From Azospirillum sp. B21 (GTDB taxonomy: Bacteria; Pseudomonadota; Alphaproteobacteria; Azospirillales; Azospirillaceae), in assembly GCF_008364825.1 (NCBI RefSeq), contig NZ_VTTO01000001.1, forward strand, positions 124,001 through 188,000: a stretch of DNA of 64,000 bases. Reading direction: 5' to 3'. How positions within the stretch are numbered: position 1 is the stretch's first letter; every line of letters starts with the position of its first letter. The notes under the pieces were generated by a model. It ran no database searches, was not told the origin of the DNA, and saw only the letters and a list, made by a program, of their open reading frames with translations. Below are positions 46,788-54,209 of the stretch, in pieces. The position numbers and the translations under genes are program-made.

Positions 46788-47606
46788 GTGCTCTCCTTGC
46801 CCATCATCACTCCGATCACCGACCCCGAGGATCCGCGCATCGAACCCTACCGCGACGTGCGGGAGCGCGATCTCGTCGGCCGTGACGGGTTGTTCATCGC
46901 CGAGGGGGCGGTGGTGGTGCGCAGCCTCGTGCAGTCCACCCGCTACCGCGCCCGCTCGCTGCTGATCGCCGACAAGCGGGTGGAAGCGCTGGAGCCAATG
47001 CTGGCGGCACTTCCCGCCGATACTCCCGTCTACACCGCCACCCAGCCCGTGCTCGACCGCATCGCCGGCTTTCCCCTGCATCGCGGCATCCTGGCGGTGG
47101 GAGAGAAGACCGAGGTGCCGAGCGCGACCGATCTGCTGGTCGCCTGCGGCCCGGTCGCCCGCGTGGTGATGCTGTTCGGCATCGGCAACCACGACAACAT
47201 GGGCGGCATCTTCCGCAATGCCGCCGCCTTCGGCGCCGATGCGGTGATCCTCGATCCCGGCTGCTGCGATCCGCTCTACCGCAAGGCGATCCGTGTTTCG
47301 GTGGGGGCGACGCTGCTGGTGCCGACCGCGAAGCTTGGCGTCGGCGAGGACCCGCTCGCCCTGCTCGACCGGTTCGGGTTCGATGCGGTGGCGCTGAGCC
47401 CCGCCGGTGCCGAGACGCTCGCCGCCCTGAACCCGCCCCGCCGCGCCGCACTGCTGTTCGGATCTGAGGGACCGGGACTGCCGCAAGCATTGCTGGCCCG
47501 TGCCCGCAGCGTTCGCATTCCGATGGCCGGCGGCTTCGATTCCCTCAACGTGGCGACCACCAGCGGCATCGTGCTGCACCATATCGCCTCCGGACAAGCC
47601 GCATGA
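46788..47606 (+). CDS. SpoU/TrmH-family RNA 2'-O-methyltransferase
   Basis: The enzyme family methylates a ribose 2'-OH in rRNA or tRNA and has a deep trefoil knot. The 272-residue product has the three SPOUT motifs: DNMGGIFRNAAAFG, ALLFGSEGPGLPQ and IPMAGGFDSLNVATTSGIVL. An N-terminal substrate-binding region precedes them (LFIAEGAVVVRSLV). The start is a GTG at 46788, with TTG at 46797 as an alternative. Its stop overlaps the ATG of the helicase gene, so the two are probably co-translated. The RNA target is unknown. Confidence 0.92.
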   Translation: MLSLPIITPITDPEDPRIEPYRDVRERDLVGRDGLFIAEGAVVVRSLVQSTRYRARSLLIADKRVEALEPMLAALPADTPVYTATQPVLDRIAGFPLHRGILAVGEKTEVPSATDLLVACGPVARVVMLFGIGNHDNMGGIFRNAAAFGADAVILDPGCCDPLYRKAIRVSVGATLLVPTAKLGVGEDPLALLDRFGFDAVALSPAGAETLAALNPPRRAALLFGSEGPGLPQALLARARSVRIPMAGGFDSLNVATTSGIVLHHIASGQAA

Positions 47607-49804
47607 CCGACGAGATTCCCGAGCTGCCGACCGACCCGCATCTGGTCCACGACCTCGCCGTCGCCCATCCGGAGGTGACGACGCTTGGGGCCGCCGGCGT
47701 GCTGCGGATGCCTGATGCCGAGGCGCGCGGACTGGTGCCGCTCGGCCTGCCGCTGCCCAAGGGCAAGCGCGACCTGCTGGTCCCGGCGGAGCGGCGAGAG
47801 GCCATTCTGTTGGAGATCACCGGCCGCATCGACCGCGCCCACCGCCGCGACGCACTGCTGGCCCAGGGTCGCCGCGCGCTTGCCGGCAGCCACACCGCGT
47901 TGCTGTCCTGCGAGGATCGCACCCGCGTCCGCGCCGTCCGCGCCGACGAAATGCCCTGGCCCGGCATGGCCCCGGCCATCCGGCTGCAGGTGTCGCGGAC
48001 CTTCGACGCGCTGGAATTGTCGGACCTGTCCGATGCCGAACTGTCGGCACGGCTCGACCATGATCCCGCATTGCACGCCGCACTGGACGATGCGTTGTCC
48101 CGCGTGGCGACCCGGCTGCGCGATCTGGCTGAACGGGCCGGCGACGATCCAGATTGGGGCTTCCCCAGCCTCGCCGACCGGTTGGGCAAGGCCGCCCGCA
48201 ACCGGACCGATGCCGACGAGTTGCTGGACCGCTGGGACCGCGAGTACGACCAGTGGCGCCGCGAACGGGCGGAGTTGCGCGGCCGGGCCTATGTCGACCG
48301 TCATTTCGACTTCTCCCGGTTCGAGCGGCTGTTCCCGGTGGCCCGCGGCATGAACCGCCGGCTGGTGCTGGTGATCGGCCCGACCAACTCCGGCAAGACC
48401 CACCGCGCCATCACGGCCCTCCGCGAGGCGCGCGACGGCGTCTATCTCGCCCCGCTGCGCCTGCTGGCACTGGAGGTGATGGAGCGGCTGAACGCCGAAG
48501 GCACCCCGACCACGCTCGTCACCGGCGAGGAGGAGATCCGCACACCCGGCGCCCGCCACACCGCCTCCACCATCGAGGTGATGGACCCCGACCGCCCGGT
48601 GGAGGTCGCGGTGATCGACGAGATCCAGATGCTGGCCGATCCGGCGCGCGGCTGGGCCTGGACAGCCGCGCTGATGGGCGTTCCGGCCGAAACCGTTTAT
48701 ATCCTCGGCGCGCCGGAGGTCCGCCCTCTGGTGGAGCGTGCCGCCGCCCATCTCGGCGAAGCGCTGGAGGTGGTTGAACTCGACCGCAAGACCCCGTTGT
48801 CGATGCTCGACCGCCGGCTGGACTGGGCGGAGGTGGAGCGCGGCGACGCCCTGATCGCCTTCTCCCGCCGCGAGGTGCACAGCGTCCGCGACACGCTGCT
48901 GGCACAGGGCCTGTCGGTCGCCGCCATCTACGGCGCACTGGCCCCGGCGGTGCGGCGGCGCGAGGCGGCGCGTTTCCTGTCCGGCGAGGCCGATGTGGTG
49001 GTGGCGACCGATGCCATCGGCATGGGCCTCAACCTGCCCTGCCGCCGCGTGCTGTTCACCGCGCTGGAGAAGTTCGACGGCAGCGCCGTCCGCCCGCTCA
49101 CCGCGACGGAGGTGAAGCAGATCGCCGGTCGCGCCGGCCGCTTCGGCCAGTTCGAAGAGGGACATTTCGGCGTCATTGCCCGCGGCACGCCCGCCGCGTT
49201 GAAACGTCTGCTGGAGGCGCCCGACCGCCGCCTGCGCGCCGACGCCCCCCTGCCGGTCCGCCCGACCCGCGCCATGCTGGCCCGCCTCGCCAGCCACATC
49301 GACAGCGACGAGACGCGCCTGCTGGTGGAGTGCTTCGGCACCGCGGCCACTTCCGGCTCCCCCTTCCGGCTGGCCGATCTGTCGGACCTGCGCCGCGCGG
49401 CGCCGATGCTGGATGCCCGGCGGCTGGCCTTGGCCGCCAAGCTGGAGCTGCTGCTCGCCCCCGCCGATCTGGAGGAGCCGGAGGATGCCAAGGTCTTCGC
49501 CGCCATCCTCGACGCGGTGGAGGCGGGGGAGGTCCTGCCGCTCGCGCGCCTGATCCCGGCCCGGCTCGACGGGCTGAGCGCCGATGTGCTGGAAGCGGCG
49601 TCCCGGACCTGCGACCTCTATTTCTGGGCGTCCCGCAAGTTCCCCGATGCCCTGCCCGACCGAGACCGCGTGCGCAGCGCCCGCGACGCCATCGGCCAGC
49701 GTTTGTCGGAAGCGCTGGCCTCCCGCGCCCGCCGCCGCGAGCCGCCGCCCGCCGCCGGCTTTCGTGGAGCCCCGCGCAAGCGCTTCGGTCCGCGCCGGCG
49801 GTGA
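47603..49804 (+). CDS. SUV3-like superfamily 2 RNA helicase
   Basis: The 733-residue product resembles the mitochondrial RNA-degradosome helicase SUV3 and its alphaproteobacterial relatives. Residues 259-266 form the P-loop GPTNSGKT, followed by the DEIQ-type motif II (AVIDEIQMLADP). The C-terminal RecA-like motifs are VVVATDAIGMGLNLPCRRV and QIAGRAGRFGQF. The first 250 residues are a family-specific helical region, and the Arg-rich end (RRREPPPAAGFRGAPRKR) may bind RNA. It overlaps the methyltransferase gene, linking both to RNA metabolism. Confidence 0.9.
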   Translation: MTDEIPELPTDPHLVHDLAVAHPEVTTLGAAGVLRMPDAEARGLVPLGLPLPKGKRDLLVPAERREAILLEITGRIDRAHRRDALLAQGRRALAGSHTALLSCEDRTRVRAVRADEMPWPGMAPAIRLQVSRTFDALELSDLSDAELSARLDHDPALHAALDDALSRVATRLRDLAERAGDDPDWGFPSLADRLGKAARNRTDADELLDRWDREYDQWRRERAELRGRAYVDRHFDFSRFERLFPVARGMNRRLVLVIGPTNSGKTHRAITALREARDGVYLAPLRLLALEVMERLNAEGTPTTLVTGEEEIRTPGARHTASTIEVMDPDRPVEVAVIDEIQMLADPARGWAWTAALMGVPAETVYILGAPEVRPLVERAAAHLGEALEVVELDRKTPLSMLDRRLDWAEVERGDALIAFSRREVHSVRDTLLAQGLSVAAIYGALAPAVRRREAARFLSGEADVVVATDAIGMGLNLPCRRVLFTALEKFDGSAVRPLTATEVKQIAGRAGRFGQFEEGHFGVIARGTPAALKRLLEAPDRRLRADAPLPVRPTRAMLARLASHIDSDETRLLVECFGTAATSGSPFRLADLSDLRRAAPMLDARRLALAAKLELLLAPADLEEPEDAKVFAAILDAVEAGEVLPLARLIPARLDGLSADVLEAASRTCDLYFWASRKFPDALPDRDRVRSARDAIGQRLSEALASRARRREPPPAAGFRGAPRKRFGPRRR

Positions 49805-49933
49805 GGACCGCGGATGGTTCCCGGCAAAATTCGTCCGCATGGCACTGCTGCACTGCGAACGAAGTGACTTTCAGGCTGTTCTGAACTGGACCTGCTCCGG
49901 CAGAGCCCCCATATCGATAGACATGCCCTATTG

Positions 49934-49951
49934 CGATGTTCATAAACATCG
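49934..49951 (+). promoter_or_regulatory. Perfect palindrome upstream of mntH
   Basis: CGATGTTCATAAACATCG is an 18-base site with seven-base perfect arms around CATA, 84-101 bases before the mntH start. Position, symmetry and AT-rich centre suggest a metal-sensing repressor site such as Mur/Fur or MntR, although it does not match a consensus exactly. Confidence 0.5.
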
Positions 49952-50034
49952 ATTGGACGCTATCGAACTGGCCGGCCATTCTTGCATCAGCGGTCAAGTC
50001 TCTGGCCGACAAGGACCGTTCAGGAGCAACCGGC

Positions 50035-51324
50035 GTGAAGACCGCATCCCCCACCATCGCCAACGACACTTCGCGCCACATCCCCGCGACCGGACGCCGG
50101 TTCTGGACCATGCTCGGCCCCGGCTTCGTGGTGGCCGTCGGCTACATGGACCCGGGCAACTGGGCAACGGACATCGCGGCGGGGTCGAGCTTCGGTTTCG
50201 CGCTGTTGTCGGCGGTGCTGATCGCCAGTCTGGCCGGCATCTTCCTGCAGGGGCTGATCGTCCGGCTGACGCTGGCGACCGGCAAGGATCTGGCCCGGCT
50301 GATCCGCGACCGCTTCCCCCGCCCGGTGGCGATGGCGGTGTGGGCCGTGTCCGAACTGGCGATGATCGCCACCGATCTGGCCGAGTTGCTGGGCAGCGCC
50401 ATTGCGCTGAAGCTGCTGTTCGGCATTCCGATCATGGCCGGCGTGGTGATCTCCGCCATGCTGACCTTTGGCATCCTGGCCCTGCCGGGTGCGCGGGGCC
50501 GCGCGCCCGAACTGGTGGTCGGCGCGCTGATGAGCGTGGTCGTGGTCTGCTTCGCCTGGGAGTTGGTGATCGCCCGCCCCGATCCCAGCGCCCTGCTGGC
50601 CGGGCTGGTTCCGACCATCGAGTTGGCCCGCGATCCGGAGATGCTGTACCTGTCGCTGGGCATCATCGGCGCCACCGTCATGCCGCACAACCTGTTCCTG
50701 CACTCCGGACTGGTCCGCTCGCGGCTGGCCGAGGTGAAGACGGCGGAGGAGCGCCGACAGGCCGCCCGCTGGCTGACCATCGACCTGTCGACCGCCCTGG
50801 CGCTGGCCGGTCTGGTCAACGGCTCCATCCTGGCGGTCGCCGCGGTCGCGTTCCAGGGCGTCACCACCGGCAGCACCCCCGGCATCGAGGACGCGCACGC
50901 CCTGCTGGGCAGCAGCATCGGCGGGGCCGCCGCGCTGATCTTCGCCATCGCCCTGCTGGCCGCCGGGCAGAGCTCCACCACCACCGGTACCATGGCAGGC
51001 CAGATGGTGACGGAAGGCTTCCTGAACCTGCGCCTGCGCCCCGTCACCCGTGCGCTGATCACCCGCGGCGCCTCGCTGATCCCGGCGCTGGCGGTTCTGG
51101 GCAGTGCCGGCGACGGTGCGGTGGATGAACTGCTGGTCTTGAGCCAGGTGGTTCTGGCCCTGACCCTGCCCTTCATCCTGATCCCGATGCTGTTGCTGCT
51201 GCGCAACGACAAGCTGATGGGCGGGCTGGCGATGGCGCCGCTGACCCTGCGGCTGGCGAGCCTGACCGTCCTGCTGCTGACCGGCCTATCCGGCTGGCTG
51301 GCCGGCACCACGGCGATGGTTTGA
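50035..51324 (+). CDS. mntH: Nramp-family divalent metal transporter
   Basis: Nramp/MntH carriers import Mn(II), and sometimes Fe(II), with protons. The 429-residue product has about eleven membrane segments. The metal-binding motif DPGNWATDIAAG is in the first segment, and MPHNLFLHSGL (normally MPHN) is in the sixth; both are intact. I chose the GTG at 50035, with CAGGAG eight bases upstream; an ATG at 49936 would place the palindromic site inside the gene and adds a non-homologous leader. The slyX gene follows after 81 bases. Confidence 0.93.
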   Translation: MKTASPTIANDTSRHIPATGRRFWTMLGPGFVVAVGYMDPGNWATDIAAGSSFGFALLSAVLIASLAGIFLQGLIVRLTLATGKDLARLIRDRFPRPVAMAVWAVSELAMIATDLAELLGSAIALKLLFGIPIMAGVVISAMLTFGILALPGARGRAPELVVGALMSVVVVCFAWELVIARPDPSALLAGLVPTIELARDPEMLYLSLGIIGATVMPHNLFLHSGLVRSRLAEVKTAEERRQAARWLTIDLSTALALAGLVNGSILAVAAVAFQGVTTGSTPGIEDAHALLGSSIGGAAALIFAIALLAAGQSSTTTGTMAGQMVTEGFLNLRLRPVTRALITRGASLIPALAVLGSAGDGAVDELLVLSQVVLALTLPFILIPMLLLLRNDKLMGGLAMAPLTLRLASLTVLLLTGLSGWLAGTTAMV

Positions 51325-51405
51325 GCAGAAAGGCACCTCGACCCGAAGCGGGGAATGGTCCATCTTGCGGCCCCTCCCCGTTTTTCACTGTCTGACCGGT
51401 GCCCC

Positions 51406-51633
51406 ATGGATCCCGCCCTCGAACAGCGACTTATCGAAGAGCGTCTGGCCGACCTGGAAAGCCGCCTCGCCCACCACGAGCGGATGGCAGAGGAAATGTC
51501 GGAGGTCATCTTCGCCCAGGGCCAGACCATCGACCGCCTGACCGCACAGCTGAAGCGCATGCGCGACCGGGTGGAGGCGGCGGAGTACGCGATCGCCTCG
51601 CCGCAGGACGACCGACCCCCGCCGCATTATTGA
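51406..51633 (+). CDS. slyX: SlyX family protein
   Basis: SlyX is a small coiled-coil protein of unknown function found across proteobacteria. The 75-residue product has the typical heptads (LIEERLADLESRLAHHERM, then IFAQGQTIDRLTAQLKRM) and a short Pro-rich end (DDRPPPHY), which is the family hallmark. I chose the ATG at 51406. A possible mntH terminator (CGGGGA...TCCCCG then TTTTT at 51346-51385) lies in between, so it may have its own transcript. Confidence 0.9.
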   Translation: MDPALEQRLIEERLADLESRLAHHERMAEEMSEVIFAQGQTIDRLTAQLKRMRDRVEAAEYAIASPQDDRPPPHY

Positions 51634-51653
51634 GGGTTGAAACTGCCAAGGAT

Positions 51654-51743
51654 GCCCCCTCCCTAACCCTCCCCCTCCATCGGACGGACCTTCGGTCCGC
51701 CGAGAGCGGGAGGGAGGGACCCGCGGCGAAGCCGTGGAAGAGA
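51654..51743. repeat. Palindromic repeat element between slyX and the copper oxidase gene
   Basis: The region contains CCCTCCCT near its start and AGGGAGGG near 51710. A hairpin of GGACC-TTC-GGTCC type sits in the middle (CGGACGGACC with GGTCCGCCG), and a second small hairpin CCGCGGC-GAA-GCCGTGG follows. It resembles the element at 61620-61734. It lies between convergent genes and may serve as terminator or as a dispersed intergenic repeat. Confidence 0.5.
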
Positions 51744-51767
51744 GGGGGCACCGGCACTTTGCCTTCG

Positions 51768-53291
51768 TTACCCCGCCCCCTCGACCACCACCTCCGTCAT
51801 CATCCCCGTCGCCATATGCAGCAGGTTGTGGCAGTGGAGCGGCCAGCGGCCGGGGTTGTCGGCGTCGAAGGCCACCGTCACGCTGCCCATCGTCGGCACC
51901 AGCACGGTGTCGCGCACCGCCCCCACCACCGGGCGGCCGTCGATCGCCACCACCTGGAAATGATGGCCGTGCAGGTGCATGGGGTGCGCCATCATCGACG
52001 GGTTCTCGAAGGTCAGTTCCACCCGCTGTCCCTGCCGAACCACCAGCGGCGCGTGCGTGCCGAAGGTCCGGTCGTCAAGGCTCCAGACATAGGGCGTCAT
52101 AGATCCGGTCAGGCGCACCCGCGCCGACAGATCCGCCGCGCGGGTGCCGAGAGACCGTTCGGCAACGAGCCGCCGCTCCAGCGACAGGTCGAGCGCTTCG
52201 GTCGCGGCCTCTCCCTGTTCCGCCACCCGCTGCACAATGGCGCCGGCCGTGGCGAGGATGAGGCCGGTCCGCTGCGCCGCGCCTTCGCGCAGGGCAAGGA
52301 TCGGAAAGGCGCCGCCTTCGGAGGGCAGCGTCAGCCGGATGTCGAGCCGCTGCCCCATGCTGATCCCAAAGCGGTTGCCGGCGACCGGATGCACCGGATT
52401 GCCGTCCGCCGCGACCACCTCACCAGTCAGGCGCCCCAGATCGAGATGGAAGGCGGTTGATGTGGCGCCGTTGATCACCCGCAGCCGCGCCCGGCCGCCC
52501 CGCTCCACCCGGACCACCTCGGGGTCGGCGAGCGTGCGGTCGTTGGCGAGATAGGCGTCATACTCGACGTCGTTCAGGTCCATCGACATGCCGCCGGACA
52601 TGGCATGCCCCGCGGAACCATGAGCCGCCCCGCCGTGATTCATGGACCCGTGCCCCATGGAGCCGTGGGAGCCATGCCCCATCTGGCCGTGACCGCCATG
52701 CCCCGTCCCGCCGGCCGATCCGGTCAATGACGCCAAAACCTCCGCCGGATCGCGAAAGGTGAAGTCATGCAGCAGGATGGTCACCTCCTGCTCGTCGGCA
52801 CGGAGGTCGTCGGCACTTCGGACCACCAGTGGGGCGGCCATCAGCAGCTGTTCCTGCAGGCCGTGGTGGGAGTGCATCCAGTGCGTGCCCGTCCGCGGCG
52901 CGAAGTCGTAGCTTGCAGAGCCGCCGTTGGGGATGGTCGGGCGGTTCATGTCGGCAACGCCATCCTGGGCATAGGGCGGAGTCTGACCATGCCAGTGGAT
53001 CACCGCATCTTCCCCCGCCCGGTTGGCGAGATCGACCAGGAACCGCCGTCCGGGATCAAGGACCAGTCCATGCGTACCGTCGGGCTGGCGGATGCCGAAC
53101 ACGCTCGCCGCCTTGCCGTTCACGTCCAGCGTACGGCGCTCGATGGTCAATCCAACGGGGGTCAAGCCGACGGGCTGATCCGCGGCCGGCGCGGCGGCCA
53201 GGGTGGAACGGGGAAAGGCGGGCAGCAGGGCGGCACAGCCGCCGGCCATGGCCGTCGACAGCAGACGGCGGCGCGAAAGCGCAAAAGTCAT
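51768..53291 (-). CDS. Tat-exported multicopper oxidase with His/Met-rich insert
   Basis: Multicopper oxidases couple substrate oxidation, often Cu(I), to oxygen reduction. The 507-residue product has a twin-arginine-type signal (SRRRLLSTAMAGGCAALL). All four copper-ligand boxes are present: IHWHG, MHSHHG, HPMHLHGHHF and HCHNLLHMATGM. Between the first and second cupredoxin domains is an insert of about 50 residues made of Gly, His, Met and Ser (GHGSHGSMGHGSMNHGG), suited to bind copper. I chose the ATG at 53291; a GTG at 53300 is possible. It follows a small Cys/His membrane protein gene. Confidence 0.92.
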   Translation of the reverse strand: MTFALSRRRLLSTAMAGGCAALLPAFPRSTLAAAPAADQPVGLTPVGLTIERRTLDVNGKAASVFGIRQPDGTHGLVLDPGRRFLVDLANRAGEDAVIHWHGQTPPYAQDGVADMNRPTIPNGGSASYDFAPRTGTHWMHSHHGLQEQLLMAAPLVVRSADDLRADEQEVTILLHDFTFRDPAEVLASLTGSAGGTGHGGHGQMGHGSHGSMGHGSMNHGGAAHGSAGHAMSGGMSMDLNDVEYDAYLANDRTLADPEVVRVERGGRARLRVINGATSTAFHLDLGRLTGEVVAADGNPVHPVAGNRFGISMGQRLDIRLTLPSEGGAFPILALREGAAQRTGLILATAGAIVQRVAEQGEAATEALDLSLERRLVAERSLGTRAADLSARVRLTGSMTPYVWSLDDRTFGTHAPLVVRQGQRVELTFENPSMMAHPMHLHGHHFQVVAIDGRPVVGAVRDTVLVPTMGSVTVAFDADNPGRWPLHCHNLLHMATGMMTEVVVEGAG

Positions 53292-53372
53292 TGCGGACAC
53301 CGGAATTTCGAATTGGGGGAATGTACCGAATGCGCCGTCACGCCCGGAGCGGACGCGGACAACGCGAACGCT

Positions 53373-53798
53373 TCATCCCAGCCGCGGTGGCGGCAGGTCC
53401 GGACGCACCCCCTGCCCCTCGCGCAACGGTCCGGCGGGCCATCCCGGCATCGACCTCGCCAGCACGACCGGAACAACCAACTCTCCCCCAGGCACAACCG
53501 CCGTCATGGCGGCGCAGGCCATGCCGCCGCAACAGGGCTGCAGTACAGCATGGTGAGCTGCTTCCTGATGGCCTGATCCTTGCGACTGGGCGGGAACCTG
53601 CCGGGCATGGTCGGTGATCGCCGCGGATTGCAGGTGTTGCGGCGCCTTGGCCGCGGGCGAAGGGCTGTAGCCGTCATGCGGGCATGCGGCGACGGCGGTG
53701 CCTTGCCACAGCAGCAGGACGAGCATCCCCAGGGCCATCGCCAGGACCACCGTCCCCGCCATGCCCGTCAACCTCCGCAGCCGGTCGGTGACGCCCAT
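53373..53798 (-). CDS. Small membrane-anchored Cys/His protein, likely copper-linked
   Basis: The 141-residue product has an N-terminal membrane segment (TVVLAMALGMLVLLLWQG), a likely signal or anchor. A periplasmic part carries ACPHDG, HQEAAHHAV and PCCGGMACAAM, potential metal ligands. No family is recognised with certainty; short proteins of this layout often accompany copper oxidases. It is 81 bases upstream of the multicopper oxidase on the same strand, so a joint role in copper handling is inferred. Confidence 0.65.
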   Translation of the reverse strand: MGVTDRLRRLTGMAGTVVLAMALGMLVLLLWQGTAVAACPHDGYSPSPAAKAPQHLQSAAITDHARQVPAQSQGSGHQEAAHHAVLQPCCGGMACAAMTAVVPGGELVVPVVLARSMPGWPAGPLREGQGVRPDLPPPRLG

Positions 53799-53987
53799 TG
53801 CTACCGCAACGCTCCCGCTTATTGCTCCGCCTTTTCAGATAGGCCGTCGGAGGGATGCGGTCAATCGCCGCCGGCCGCCGGATAGCCCCACTACCCATTC
53901 AGTCCTAAGAGCTTTCCCGAGCATGGAACTGCAACACAGCTCCCCTATATTCGCGCTCACCCGAAACAACCCACCTTCGTCGTGACC

Positions 53988-54197
53988 ATGTCCGCCTCCG
54001 CCCGTCCGGCCAACACCCCGCACTCCGCGACTCGCCAGCTGCATTGCGCCTGCTGCGGCCGTCCATTCGTCCGTCCGTCGTCGCGGGGGCCGGCACCGCT
54101 CTATTGCTCTGTGGATTGCCAGAAGCAGATGCGGGTCCGCACACGGGTGTGGAGCCGGCGCGGCGACGCGTCCTTCGGCCTGCGCCGCGCGTCCTAG
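53988..54197 (+). CDS. Small zinc-finger-like protein
   Basis: The 69-residue product has CACCGRPFVRP and LYCSVDCQKQM. These give a C-x2-C plus C-x3-C arrangement like the treble-clef/zinc-ribbon fingers of FYDLN or DUF-type small proteins. The tail is rich in Arg (RVRTRVWSRRGD). I chose the ATG at 53988. It may bind nucleic acid, but no family is certain. It converges on pbpC, with 12 bases between. Confidence 0.65.
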   Translation: MSASARPANTPHSATRQLHCACCGRPFVRPSSRGPAPLYCSVDCQKQMRVRTRVWSRRGDASFGLRRAS

Positions 54198-54209
54198 ATC
54201 GTTTAATCC

